Source of the DNA: Malania oleifera
Lineage: Eukaryota > Streptophyta > Magnoliopsida > Santalales > Ximeniaceae
Length of the DNA stretch: 64,000 nucleotides
Direction of reading: 5' to 3'
NCBI RefSeq assembly: GCF_029873635.1
Contig: NC_080421.1
Location: forward strand, 2,108,001 to 2,172,000
The stretch's first letter is position 1. Every line of letters starts with the position of its first letter. Both the position numbers and the translations under genes were made by a program. The notes under the pieces are model-generated. The model was not told the DNA's origin and made no database searches. It worked only from the letters and a program-made list of their open reading frames with translations. Below are positions 35,441 through 53,754 of the stretch, one piece after another.

Positions 35441-36800
35441 TCAGTGCATGAACTTGTCCCATTTCTCTGCGCAGCCTTAATCCTTTCTTGTAGAGTAGGT
35501 TGCACCACCAGGTTAGCAATGAATGTCTGGTGATCGCTCTCTACTAATTCCACGTCGAGCTTCTCCAAATCCATCAAGATTGAATGCTGAACAACTACTG
35601 CTAGCTGTTATGCATAACCTGATTTATGGCTAAGTGTATCAGCCACCACATTAACTTTTCTTGGGTGATAGCTGATGGTACAGTCGTAATCCTTGATGAG
35701 CTTCAACCATTTTCTTTGTCGCATATTCAATTCCTTCTGAGTGAAGAAGTACTTTAAACTTTTATGGTCAGAGAATATCTCACACTTCTCACCCTACAAA
35801 TAATGCCTCCAAATCTTTAGTGCGTATACCACTACAGCCAATTCAAGATCGTGAGTAGGGTGGTTCTTTTTATATTCTTTCAGCTGCCTGAAAGCATAAA
35901 CTACGATCCTACCATGTTGCATCAATACACATCCAAGTCCTTTTAAAGACATGTCACTGTAAATTACGTAACCATCACCTTCTGATGGAATCATCAGTAT
36001 TGGAGTAGTGATGAGCCGCTGCTTTAATTCCTGAAAGCTCTGTTCGCATTTATCATCCCACAAAAAACAGACATTCTTCCTGGTCAATCGCATTAGAGGC
36101 CCTGATAAAACTGAAAACTCCTTAACAAATCGACGGTAATAACCTGTCAACCCTAATAAACTCCTGATCTCTTGAACGTTTTTCGGCCTGACCCAATTCA
36201 CCACAGCATCAATCTTGTTGAGATCCACTGAAATACCATCTCTTAAGATTACATGGCCCAAAAACGCAACCTTCTCAAGCCAAAACTCACACTTACTAAA
36301 CTTGGCATAGAGCTTCTTCTCCCTAAGTGCCTGCAGTACCTGTCTCAAGTGCGCCTCATGCTCCTCAAAGTTCCTCGGGTAGACCAGTATATCATCAACG
36401 AAAATTACAACAAACTGGTCTAAATATTGATGAAAGATTCTATTCATCAAATCCATGAACACAGCTGGAGCATTCGTCGGACCAAAAGACATAACAAGGA
36501 ATTCAGAATGCCCATACTTGGTCTTGACCCATACCTTGTCTTGAAGGTTGTCTTCGAGACGTCTTTTGCTTTTACCTTTACCTGATGATAGTCCTACCTG
36601 AGATCAATTTTGGAATACACCCGCGTACCTTAGAGCTGGTCAAATAAATCATCTATACGGGGTAGAAGATATCTGTTCTTTATCGTCACCTTATTTATTT
36701 CTCTATAATCTATACATATCTTTATTATTTTAAAGGCGAAGGTTTTCGGGGATCGAGATGCAATCCTGGCAATTCTTCTGGGAAAACATCTAGAAACTCC
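35441..36800 (-). pseudogene. Gypsy RT and RNase H fragment
   Basis: The minus strand from about 36800 gives [12 protein letters not shown], a gap, then [20 protein letters not shown], and an open stretch 36492-35794 with [32 protein letters not shown] (catalytic VDD), [20 protein letters not shown] and the RNase H start ([40 protein letters not shown]). It decays through [20 protein letters not shown] to the connection domain, near 35450, where a protease from another copy begins. Confidence 0.88.
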
Positions 36801-37121
36801 TTGACCACTGATGTATTGTCAAGTTTCATTTCATTTTATCATCCTTAATACCAATTTAGAATTCAATCATTCCACTCAAAAACAAGAACTGGTGATAGTA
36901 TCCATGGTTTTCCTGAAATCATCATCCCAGGAAAAACATAAAAACAACCATAGAACTCTTGCCTCTAAGCCGCAAGATAGAACCCCAAATTCTCAATCTC
37001 ATCCTCTAAAAATAACTTACTTATATTTCAATCAACCCATCTCCTATTCTCATAAAAAATCCATTCCCAAAACTCTAGTATTGTTTCTATTGCACTATAA
37101 AATCTACAAAATCTAACAACC

Positions 37122-37139
37122 TAGGCTCTAATACCAAAC
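37122..37139 (-). promoter_or_regulatory. Primer binding site of the Gypsy element
   Basis: gtttggtattagagcct on the minus strand directly follows the LTR end. It is a slightly decayed initiator-tRNA-Met site (tggtatcagagcc). Confidence 0.75.
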
Positions 37140-38518
37140 TGTAATGACTTGTCTAATTTTCACTTATATATTTTTTTTTCCACATATTAGCCAACCAATA
37201 ATCATAGCTACCACATACATAATCCACTCAGACCCGTGGGTGCTGAGAAATAAACCTATCATATAAACTTGACACCCTACCAGCAGAAGGCTACAACATA
37301 TACATATCAAATAGTTCAACAAACACAATACCAGAGTTATATAAAATTCTATCATATTCAAATACACACATCCCAACATGAACATAAAGTTCCCTAGGAT
37401 CATTATCCCAAAATCCATTTGACCCTAGTGGAACAATTTACCCTTCTGGCAGGGTAGATCAGAGGACCATTATCGCTGCAGAGCTCTATTCACTCCCCTA
37501 TTTGGATTTCTTGAAATATTTTTAAATTGAGGTGAGACACCTCTTAGTAAGGGAAATAAACTAATATCAGTGTATAGAAACATAGGTATTTCACGTGTCA
37601 TAAGCATATACTGTACATAAATCATATATGAGAAATTTTTCTGATAAATACTGAATAAACATATTTGAAAGTAGCATACATGTCATGTTATATATCTATA
37701 CATGTAAAACATACTATATCACTATATAATACGTGAAAGAAATCCCAAGATGGATAGCTATCTGATGCCATGTATTACCCCTACATGATTGGATTATGTG
37801 GCCCGAAGGCGGGACCTAGCATTGGTTGGCCGACCATGTTAGATCAATATAAATCTATAAGTACAATATGCCCGCCCCACCCTGGTCCGAACTGCCAGGG
37901 GGATGTCTACAACTCTGCACTGAAGCCACTTCAACTGTAAATCTCCTACAGCCCCTTGTGGCATGTGGTATAACTAATATAATCTGAATACATATATAAC
38001 TACGGTACCGTGCTGCTGAATTGAACTAAACTAAGCCATTCGGGTACTAATATAATATATTGTATTTTATATGCTGAATATATAGCTACGGTACCGTGCT
38101 GCTGAACTGAACTAAACTAAGCCATTCGGGTACTGATATCATATATTGTATTTTATATGCTGAATAATCGTTTCACCATAATATCTAACATAATAATATT
38201 TTCATAAAAATAACATTTCTTTCATTACGGCCCTTGCACCGACATTTCATATCATATCATATAAATTAATCGCCCTTACGCCATTTAATATAAAATATGG
38301 TCCTTGCACCATTTCACATAAATTACGGCCCTTGCGTAGTTTCATAAATTACAGTCCTTGCGCCGTTTCACATAAATTACAAAAAATATAATTCTTGTAC
38401 TGTTTTAACCATTTCCCAAAAATAATAATAGCATGAAACTTTTGAAAACATAACATTTTGTCATCACATAAATCATAAGATTTTATACCCATGCTGCACA
38501 TATTAAACCATTTTTCCT

Positions 38519-38570
<52 letters not shown>

Positions 38571-39437
38571 ATTCTTTTTCCAAACATAATTTTATATCAT
38601 ACATAATTTCTGAAATAAAATACTGCAAAATAATAAGTATTTCCATGAAAATTTTGACTTAATTTATTCCCTTACCTGATTTCTTGAATTACGCCAACAA
38701 GAATCCCCAACTAATGCCTACGGCGCTCACCCGGACCCTGAATCAAAAATCCTAATTCCATTAAATCAATCCTAAATAAAATACTATTTTAATATTTCCT
38801 AAACTCATAAATTCCAAATAAATAATTATACCCTCAAATATAATTAATTTACCTAATTCCCCAAATCTCACTCTCGCTTTAGAGTGGGGTTTAGGAAACC
38901 CAAGTTGGAAATTTACTCCTGTCAAAATAACGATGACCACGACTAGGACCCCGTGGTGGTGCCTGATCGTCGATTTAGTGTCAAATTTAAGGAAAAATTA
39001 AGAAAATAGGAAAAAGTTACCTTACCCTAGGAATGGTGCTTACGCCGCTCCCACGACAGATCCGCTCCACTAGAAATGTCGATGACGGAGTTAGGAATCC
39101 AATGACACCTTCCGTTCTCCGATCAGCCGAATATTCGTTGAGAAATTGAAGAGTGAGAGAGAGAAAGCAACTCTCTCTGTGGATTTGAGAGGAGACATCT
39201 CCTTCTGGAAGTATGGAGTTTAAAGTATTTATGTAATATTAAATATATATATATATATATAAGTAATCAATTTATTTATTTAATTGTTATTATCATTAAT
39301 TAATCAATTTTATTAATTTATTTAATTAATCAATTAACAAATTAATTTTTTTTTTATTTTTAATTATTAATATATTTATTTATGTATTTATTTTTATTTT
39401 TTACATTCCCAAGCATAATATTTTTTGGGGCGTTACA
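37140..39437 (-). mobile_element. Gypsy LTR (5' LTR, minus strand)
   Basis: A 2298-bp LTR, tgtaacgccccaaaaaa...caagtcattaca on the minus strand, followed by the primer site. Landmarks include hairpin box taagaggtgtctca (37533-37546), acggtaccgtgc twice (38002-38013, 38088-38099) within a ~90-bp tandem duplication (about 37995-38165), a ~30-bp array with cccttgcg cores (38215-38390), a TA microsatellite (38523-38567) and a short GA-rich stretch (39150-39178). Confidence 0.88.
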
Positions 39438-39536
39438 GATTATCTACCTAAAGTTTGTTACAAATGAGAGCGGTCAGGGGCCCACAAGATGCAATGCAAT
39501 TGCATTTTAATATAAAGATTTTAATATGGCCCATTA

Positions 39537-39579
<43 letters not shown>

Positions 39580-42500
39580 GTATATGTATATATACACACA
39601 CAGACACATTGTAATCCAAGATTGAAACCTTAAAGTGGTTTTTATTTGATGATAGTAAAAATTGCACAGAGGTTTCATGGATGTAGACATATTATCGAAC
39701 CACATAAATTTATTGTTTTTCTTTTCTTTTAACTTTTACTATTTTTCGTGTTTGTTTTGTGTATGTGCATAACTTAGCATAATTTCACAATAATAAGAAT
39801 GTAAAAGAGGCATGAAATAGGACTCGCACTGTATAGTCGAGGCTCAATGTAAGTCTCCAATAATCCAAGCCCAACATGAGCAATTTAAAATTTTCTAAAA
39901 CCTCTCATTATCTTTTAGAAATAATAAATTAGCTTAAAAATTTGAGACACACACTTACCTACAACAAATAATTTTCTCATCCCAATGGAGCAATGAATGT
40001 GGCTCCACCCACTAGCAACAATTTCCAATTACCAAATAGTTTTAATTCTATAAGATTGATGTTAATATATACCCTTTGATATAGAATTATGTAATAATAT
40101 TCTTAGAGATTTTCTAATATAATTTTTCCCCAATTGCAAATGGTGTGCGGTACTCCTTGTGTGTGTTTGGTGTGGGAGATGCTGTCTTATGTGCATGTTT
40201 CCAAGAACAGAAGGAAAAGGAAAGAAAGAAAAGAACATATTTTGGCTTGTCAGTTCGGCGAATTTGATGATTGCTTGCTTCTTGGTGAGTAGAAGGATAA
40301 GAACAAGGCCCTCTTGTCAAGTAAGAACAAAGGCCAAAAACAGAACAGCTAGCTTGTGGGGTATGGAATGAATGATTGAGAGAGAGAGAGAGAGACTCAT
40401 GACTCAACAATGGCTCACCATTGTTGGTTCATTTTAGCAAGGTTATTATTTTTTATAGTCTTTTAGGAGACATTCTAGTGATCAAAGTTTGAGACATTCT
40501 TGTTAGAGGTCCCGTGTTCAAATCTTGAGAGAGGTGGGAAGAGATATAGGATAGGAAATGGGTTACCTATCATGTGTAGCCCAAATCCAATATGGACTTC
40601 TAATTAATCAAAAAAATCATTTTTGATTGAGATGTGTTTGAAGAATGAATTTCAAATCTCAAATTTAAATTTAAGTAAATTTATACAAATATTACTGTAA
40701 TTTAATACTATATTTTATTCAAATTCAATACAATTTCAAATCAATGATCTCTATAAACATAGGATGAGGGTAAGTATACTCCATTATTTTTTGGTTTATT
40801 TGAATTTCTCAGGATCTCTAAACTGCTTTGGTACTAAATTGAATATAAGTAACACTGTGATACCTAGCTGTCTTAAAATTTTCACACTAAACCTCATCTT
40901 GTTTTGCCTTCCAACTGCACCTGGCCCCTATACTACACATATAATAAAAGAAATGTGCATCCAAGGGCAAAGGATATTTAATTCTATTCCAAGTTGTGGG
41001 ATCTTTTGGGATCCACAGCCCACCTTTCAGGTCAAAACTACACAGCTGCACATTTTTTTATTCTTTTTTCAGTAAAAGGAAACAGACCCATTTCACAGCA
41101 AGACCTAGACCCATTTCACATCATGACATTTAGACCCATTTGACATTATGACTTGGAACAATGGGCTCTAGGTGGAAGGCAATACTGGATCCAGCTGCTG
41201 CCTGCCTGCCTCATGATGATGATGATGTTACCAATACCAGAGTGTTTTCCAGATTAATATGAAAGTGGGTCATATCATATCTCCAAGTTCAGTGGGAAGG
41301 CTCAGAGCTTGGTCTAAATCTATACCTATACATGACTTTGTTGAATTGTTTTGTGTGATTTACATACATATGGGGTGTGGCTAGTGACTAGTCTATGCTA
41401 GGATTACCCAAAATGGCAAAAGGAACTATTTTTACAGTACACAACATTGCAGCCTTATTAGAAAATAAAACAAACCTGCTTTGCTAGAGTCATTGTACTA
41501 TATATATATATATATATAAAATTAATTTTCAATAATGGATGTATCAAACGGGTGTTTGTTTTAGATGGAAAGTAAAAGTAGTTTAAGGGTTAACAAACTA
41601 ATGTACTTACCAATTTATCAAAAGGTTCAGCCTTATAGATTAAATGAGTTGAATTGAATTTTGTCATGGTCAAATTTATGAGTTGAATTTTTCTGTGGAA
41701 TAGACTTTAGTATATTAAAAATATTATAGTTACCTTCTAAATATTACCCTTTTATTTATTTACTATTTTGTGCATTGTAGTGTGTGTATGATGCAATTCT
41801 ATAAAATTAGTGTGATTTTTGACCGGTAAGTATAACACTACTCTTTCCTCGTATTTGAGAACATAGAATTGGAACATTGGATTTGGATTTAAATTTGGGT
41901 AATTTGGATAAAAATATGGTACAAAATGGTATTGACTCTTTTCCAAATTTATACAAATCCAAATTTAAGTTCTGAATCTCATGCTCCTAAACGCTACCTT
42001 AATATATTTGGTCAAACTTGTTTATCATACAAATACATGAGCTTACAAGCTCTTATTGAACTTACCTACCAAATTTGAACGCAATCTGAACAAGAAGAAT
42101 AAAATTTGGGGTTTGTTTTAGAGAGCCACGAATGCTTGTTGACAAAGCGACGGCGAATTAGTGTGCACTTTGATGTGCTGGTGTTTTGACACGATGGGAT
42201 CCCATGGAATGCTTGTGTTTTAAGTCAGATGGTAGCTTCATGATTCCCTATGGATGGACCTGCAGCTCCACCCATAACAGAGGAGGAAAATAGCTAACTA
42301 GAGGTGCACTTTGACAAATGATGAGACTTAATTTTCATGAGAGTGCACCTAGATTGCAATCTCAAAAAGTAAAAGAAGAAAGATGATGTGATGAATATGT
42401 GTAGCAAAGAGTGCAAGCGTTGGTGGGTTTGATAGGGGAGTACGCAAGTCATGAGAAATTATAATGGCTCGGGGACTACTCATCTCGATTAGTTCAACTC

Positions 42501-43300
42501 ACTAGCTCAACTAGGGTTCATTTGAGTTCCAGTCGAGCTCAAACTGTTTCAAATGTGTTTTTGGTTTGAATCCAACCAGAAAGTACGCAACCAGTTGAGC
42601 ACAAGTCAAGTTTTGGTGTTGAAAATTTTTAGTCCAATCAAGTTTGGACATTCATCAGAATTGACTTGGCTTAGCTCAAAAAGATCCTCCTAGGCTTTCA
42701 CACTTTCACCACAAGCTAATCCCTACATGACCCGATAAACAACCCAACCCCAGAATGATGTCAAGAGTTTCAGCCATCTTCGAGCTGCTGTCTAGGATCT
42801 CTGTTTTTCAGGGTATTGGAGTCAAGTTCCCTGTTTTTCCTTCCTGTAGTAGTCCCACTTTCCAAACAGGTAAATACGACAAAAGCCAACTGCAAGTGGT
42901 AAGCACCCAATGCATCCATGATATCTTGAAATTGTTCATTCTACACAACTTTCTCCTGAATAAATATACATGGATGCCCTGATTCAGAGGGCCAAAAGTT
43001 CTTACAAAATGGAGTTCATCTTTTACAAATTTCACCAAAACAAACCTTGTACAAATGAATACAAACTGTAATCTGAAATTTACACAGTTTCACCCCCTCA
43101 ATGGTCGCAACAGAAGCGGTATTGTCAAGAGTTGTTTGTTCATTGTTTTTTAACAAGAGTTCCTGCCAGGTTTCTAGTCATGAAAAATGGAAGTATGCTA
43201 TTCCTGAGGACTTTAGAATTAAGAATGCCTCTGTATGAAGCAGAAACTGTCCTGCGTACGCAACCATGCCTAGTTGACATTTCATATTGACAAAGCAGAG
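39438..43300. other. Intergenic DNA with microsatellites only
   Basis: I find no gene on either strand. There are TA-rich microsatellites at 39538-39597 and 41501-41519. A box-B-like gtgttcaaatc at 40509-40519 may be a decayed SINE. The part next to 43315 should hold the 3' untranslated region of the alanyl-tRNA synthetase, but I see no clear poly(A) signal. Confidence 0.5.
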
Positions 43301-43315
43301 AAAAATTTTCAATTT

Positions 43316-48357
<5,042 letters not shown>

Positions 48358-49336
48358 CTGCTAGTACCATGTAAGTAATAGTCATTTATTTTTTTCTTTT
48401 TCAGAGGAACAATGAAGTCATAACTTTGATGCTATTAAATGCGTACACAAATAGAGATCCTCCCTCTTCACATTCTTCCAATATCAAATTGAATGTTAGC
48501 AAGAAATCACCTAGATACTTAAAAAGGTAAGTTGTATGGTTTAAGTTTTCTAGGCAAATGAGGATTTATTTTGCAGTTAAAGACCTTGTAATCAAAATTA
48601 AGGAGCCCAGATTCTTTACCTTCACTTAATGGAACAAGGTTAGCCATGTTTATAGAAGTTGTAGATGAAATGAGGAGGAGAAGAAGTCAGTTTAAAAGTT
48701 TAAACTGTTAATCCTGTGGCGGCATGCCATTCTAGATTTTATTTTTGAAAAAAAAGAAATTCCCTCATGCATTATAATTATGGAATTTATTGTTTATGAA
48801 TATGGTAAACAAACATAATCTATAGCTTACATTTTAGCCCCTGCTGAGGATGGTGCCATCCCTAGACACATTCTCCTAGGGTATACAATTTTTTCATGAC
48901 AATCTTGTGCTGCTATATGGCATGATGCTGGGAAATTTTATTTTTGTCACCAACTTAGCATGTTGAAAGGATGTAAATATACACATCCTCATAAAAAAGG
49001 TTCTTTAAATTATCATTTGCCACAATATTATTGTGCTACCAATTCCAATCCTAAAGAAAATTGCGCAGCATACTGGTGGTCAAAAAGCATATAATAAAAA
49101 ATCTACATCAAGTGAGGATCTTGGTCTGGAAAAGTAGCAACAGGACAAAAGACAGAATTAGAATGAATACAACTATGAACATATAAAGGTAAAACTGCCG
49201 AAGGCAGCATGGAAGAAAGCTAGTTAAAATGTTTTGAAAAATAAAACATATATGAGGAGACTATATGGTCCTGGGTTAAGGGCGCTGCAACAATGTAAGA
49301 AATACTAAAATTATTGTGCGAGAAAGCTGGTTAAAA
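48358..49336. other. Start of the giant synthetase intron
   Basis: No exon and no recognisable element is found. In particular I cannot find the expected upstream exon (motif 1 region), so the intron continues through the retroelement block to the right window edge. Confidence 0.6.
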
Positions 49337-49676
49337 TTTTTTTTTGGATAAACAAAGAATTTGTATTGAAGAAAGAAAAAATATACAAAAAAGGAGGGAA
49401 AAAAAATAAAAAGAGAACAAGATGTCCTCCACTTCTCCCTATACAACAAGAAAATGGTAGAGGAACAACAAAAAACAGAAACAACGAACCCAAGGACCAA
49501 CCCACTCTAAGTCTTCCAAAGAAACATTACAAAAGAAACCATTTTCCAAAACCCACAGTGACGGAAGAAAACACCACTTTACTCCAAAGCAAGTTATTAG
49601 AAGCAGCTACACCCTGTGAAATTCTAGCATTCCTCTCAAACCAAATACACCAAATAATAGCCATTACAGTGCATCG
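49337..49676 (-). mobile_element. LINE 3' end (left half of a split LINE)
   Basis: It begins with the poly-A tail, seen as a T-run at 49337-49345. On the minus strand it reads AIIWCIWFERNARISQGVAA, NNLLWSKVVFSSVTVGFGKW, the usual C-terminal zf-RVT region of plant LINEs. It is cut at 49676 by the Gypsy LTR, and the reading resumes at 63467 on the other side. Confidence 0.85.
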
Positions 49677-50199
49677 TGTCACGGTCTGACTATATTCACA
49701 CCGTTGTGATGGGTCGTGCGAGGCTAGCTAAAGCACTCTTGTTTAACTAGCCAGCCTATCGTTTACTAACATTCATCCACAAAACACTTTCATTAGCATT
49801 CAATCAAATGGTAGCGAAAATAGTAATCAATTCATGAAAGTCGTGGCAAGCAAGCAGTAAACATTGAAGCAAACGTAATTCATTAACAACACCTCCGTTG
49901 ACATTGTGTGTTTAGCGAGGGAGGCAAGTAAGCTAATTACGTTGACAATAGCTAGTGAGTTTTACAATGACTGATGAACACTCACCCTCCCCTAAAGAAG
50001 TTTTTATGTAATTATCATCCTAACACTAGGAAACATCCAAGTGACCGAGGAGTCATACTGCCATATTTGGCATACAAATAAACTACCAGCAGAAGATAAC
50101 CCTACACTAATATTTACATGATGGAAACTCATCCCAAGCACACGAGATAAGCGGTCACAGGCAAGCATAATGCCCTGAACAAGCTTAACTTATGACATT

Positions 50200-52403
50200 T
50201 GAAACCTAAGGTATAGTTCCAAAAGGGGGGGGGTGAATTGGGTTTAATAAAAATTTATTTGATCCTCTTTATGAGCTCTTGTCTCTTTTTACAATCTCTT
50301 AAGGTTTTCTCGTATTTTCGTTAATTAGGCAATACACACTAACTCCTATTTCCTTTTAATCAATTCACAATCAATAAACACAATCAATTAGTTTACCATT
50401 CACACACAACAACAACAAAACAAGAAATCAATTTGGAATATTTAAAGGTCCTGCAAATGAATGTTCAATTCTTGCTATTGATTTATGAATTTGAATATTG
50501 CAATGACAACCAAACACCTTTTCAATATCAGAACTTAATTAAACCTTCAGCTAACAAGTTTTGGGTGTTAATCAAAAAACGTATTTCCTTTCGTTTTCCG
50601 CAAGAGATCGATTAACCAACGTACTCCCTTTCGGTTTCCGCAAACCCAAGAACAAATTAGGCCTTTTTGGGTTTACTAAAATTCTAATAAGTATTACTTT
50701 ATGATTTCAAGTATTAAAACATTCACGCAAGTTATATTGTTACTGAAATTAAAAGGAGAGTAAGGAGAAGAGAATAACACCACCACTTTTTATGAGGTTC
50801 AGCTTACCCCAGCCTACGTCCTCGCCTTAGGTCAACCACCTAAGGAGTTAACTAAATCTTGTTCCTTTCGGGTGGAACAAAAAATCTTACACAATTTACC
50901 CTCTTTTTCAAGAAGAGAAAAACCTCTCCAAGCACCAGCCTGTGCTTGGTCCAACGATCCAATCAATCCTTTGAACCGTTCAAAGTACAAGAAGATGGAA
51001 AATAAATCTACGTACAAAAAAAATACTTTCAAAATTTAGAGTAGGTTGTACAAATTGAGATCTAAATTGTACTTCTAAAAACTAAAGCAAAATAGAATAT
51101 ATGAAGCTCTAAAGTTTTAGAATATTCCTCTCCAGCAAAAGATGTGAACAAATTGAACAAATTGAATATTCCTCTTGAGCAAAAGATGTGAGCAAATTGA
51201 ACTAAAGGAGAATTTCTCTCCAACAAAATGATGTGGGCAGATGGAGCTCAAGGAGAATTTCAGCACAAGAAGAGTTTCAGCAAAAGACTTATTAATTTCT
51301 CTTCTTTTATATTCTATTTTATGTGTATTTTTCATTACCTAAGATGGTATTTATAGGCTTTTTCAAAGATCAATGTCCCCATCAAGTTAGGTAATATTTG
51401 AAAAAAAATGTTGACTTAATTTTGAATTTCAAAACTTTTATTACCCAAGGAGGTATTTATATGTTTTTTCAAAGATCAATGTCCTCATCAAGTTAGATAA
51501 TATTTGAAAAAAATTGTTAACTTAATTTTAAAATTCAAAATTTTTCATTACTCAAGGAGGTATTTATATGCTTTTTCAAAGATTAATATCCCCATCAACT
51601 TAGGTAATATTTAAAAAAAAAAAATTGTTGACTTAATTTTAAAATTCAAAATTTTTCATTACACAAGGAGGTATTTATATGCTTTTTCAAATATCAATAT
51701 CTCCATCAAGTTAAGTAATATTTGAAACAAAATTGTTAACTTAATTTTAAAATTCAAAATTTTAAAAGAGAACTTCCCGTTTGAGATCTGAAATCTGCTC
51801 CGCGTGGCAGTTGTCTGCCACGACATGGCAGTCTTCTGTCATGGTTAAATTTTAAACCCAGAACACTGGCAGTCATCTGCCAGGACACTGTCTTCAGTTT
51901 AAAACACTCAAATTATGTCAGTCGTCTATCCATAGACAGACAATCGTCTGTCAGGTGTTTGGCTTCTTTTTATTTTTGAAAACTTTTCTTCCTTTAAGAT
52001 CTTTGTTGCTTTGATTTTAAAAATATATTTTAAACTCTTTTAACAAGGTGTTTCTTAGTTTCTTTTGATTTATGAGAGCTTCACATATCTAAATGACATT
52101 TTGTTTAAAAGTACTTACAACAGTCCTTCTAATTATGATCTCCTTAAATCAGTAGCTCCTTCAGCCTTCTTCAGCCTCTTGAGGTTCACTTTTGACTCTA
52201 GGTTTGCTTGCCCTTAACTTCTTCATTTGTCGTTCATTGCCTTTGATATTCTGAGGAGCTTCTACTAGATTAGCATTGAGTTTTTAGTTTATCAACCTGG
52301 AGAGTCCTTTTACCTAAAAAACACATTACTTAACACCACATGTTAAAGTATCCTTCATTTTGTTATCATCAAAACAAGACTGAAAAGCCTAGTTAGGCCA
52401 ACA
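50200..52403 (-). repeat. Left Sirevirus LTR (minus orientation)
   Basis: On the minus strand it starts tgttggcctaactaggc and ends ccttaggtttca. It carries inverted short motifs around ggcagtc/gtctgcc and cagacaatcgtctg (51797-51955), then four TATA-bearing units (tatttata at 51348, 51454, 51561 and 51672 on the plus strand), then a C-run near the end (50224-50232). The block at 50790-50835 resembles that in the LARD LTR. Confidence 0.92.
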
Positions 52404-53754
52404 ATCTCCCCCTTTTTGATGATGACAAATAAGAAGCAAAAAAAATATGAATACGCGTTAAAAAAAATCTCCCCCTTACAACTAGCATCATTCTACTCCC
52501 CCTTACAATAAGCATTACTTTAACAATTTGTAGATTCAAGACCGATCATGCTTATTGCTCAATGACGCTCAACATGTTCAAATAGTATTTTTGCTCAAAT
52601 ACTACTCCCCCTTTTGACATCAATCAAAAAGGATAAACATTAAAATGTACATATGACCACATACTCCTCACTCATGCCAAGATTCAACATCATATCTCAA
52701 ACATCCACATATAGCATGCTGCATCTCATTTATCATGAGCCTATGTTTCAAGAAACAAGGACAGCAATTCAAGCTAAGTGTTGCATTATACAACACATCA
52801 AAGTACATGCCAAAATAAATTTTGATCACTCAAAAGAGACAAATCCTAAGTGACCCTAGAGACAGTTTATTGATTGTGGATTTTTCTTTAAGCCTTGTTC
52901 TTTTAGTTTACTTCTCTACTATGTAGTAGACCAAGTTATCTTCTTATGGTTATAAATCTATCTTCTGAGAGTGGTTTAGTAAAGATATCAGCCCATTGGT
53001 CATTTGTATTGATGAATTATAGATTGAAGTCTTCTTTTTGAACATGATCTCTTAGGAAGTGGTGTCTTATGTTTCACACTCGTGTTATCGCACTTAATTG
53101 GTACAGTTATGTAGTTTAAATTGAAATCTCTTAATTGTTGTTTCATATAAAGAGTTTGTACACAACAACTACCAGTTGCTACATATTTGGCCTCAACAGT
53201 TGACAAAGCCACGGAATTTGTTTTTTAAAAGACCAAGAAACTAAAGATCTTCCTAAGAAGTGGCATGTGTCACTTGTGCTTTTTCTATCTATCTTACAAC
53301 CGGCATAGTCCGCATCTGAATAACTGATCATTTCAAAACCGGTGTCTTTAGGATACCATAGTCCTATGTCCATTGTGCCTATTAAGTATCTTAGGATTCT
53401 TTTAACAGCAATTTGGTGTGATTCCTTAGGTGTTGATTGAAAACGTGCACACATACACACACTAAACATTATATTGGGTCTACTGGCCGTTAGATATAAT
53501 AGACTTCCAATCATGCCTCTATAGTGCTTTATGTCTATGGATTTTCCCTTTTCATTTTTGTCTAGGCTGATGGAGGTACTCATAGGTGTGCCAATAGGTT
53601 TACTATTTTCCATACCAAATTTTTGTATCATATCTTTTATGTATTTTGTTTGACTTATAAAAGTCCCATTTTTTGCTAGTTTAATTTGTAGTCCAAGAAA
53701 ATAGTTTAATTCCCCCATCATGCTCATTTCAAATTCCCCCATCATATCTTTTAT
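52404..53754 (-). pseudogene. Sirevirus pol C-terminal half (RT end, RNase H) and polypurine tracts
   Basis: The minus-strand reading begins at the very edge of the plus-oriented LTR with IKDMMGEFEMSMMGELNYF, then LGLQIKLAKNGTFISQTKYI, GMIGSLLYLTASRPNIMF and RNase H (YSDADYAGCKIDRKST; ALSTVEAKYVATGSC; KCDNTS). There is a frameshift near 53210. AGGGGGAG-type tracts (minus strand) follow at 52604-52616, 52494-52504, 52468-52480 and next to the LTR at 52404-52417, as is usual for Sireviruses. The YVDD part is absent. Confidence 0.9.

Larger units (their letters stand above)
30351..37139 (-). mobile_element. Internal region of an old Gypsy element, rearranged, with a nested solo LTR
   Basis: The region lies between the 3' LTR at 28678-30350 and the 5' LTR at 37140-39437. 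Its left end has the Gypsy pol terminus (aatttcgagaacgaaattt on the minus strand) and the purine tract. The right end has the primer site gtttggtattagagcct. In between are pol pieces from at least three copies, in an order that one element cannot produce, and a solo LTR at 30517-32535. No gag is recognisable. Confidence 0.75.

Noticed and set aside
40480-40620. A second SINE around the box-B-like gtgttcaaatc.
   Set aside because: No box A, tail or target duplication could be found; at most a decayed remnant.
49366-49689. A plus-strand 107-codon open frame.
   Set aside because: It is antisense to a recognisable LINE reading on the minus strand.
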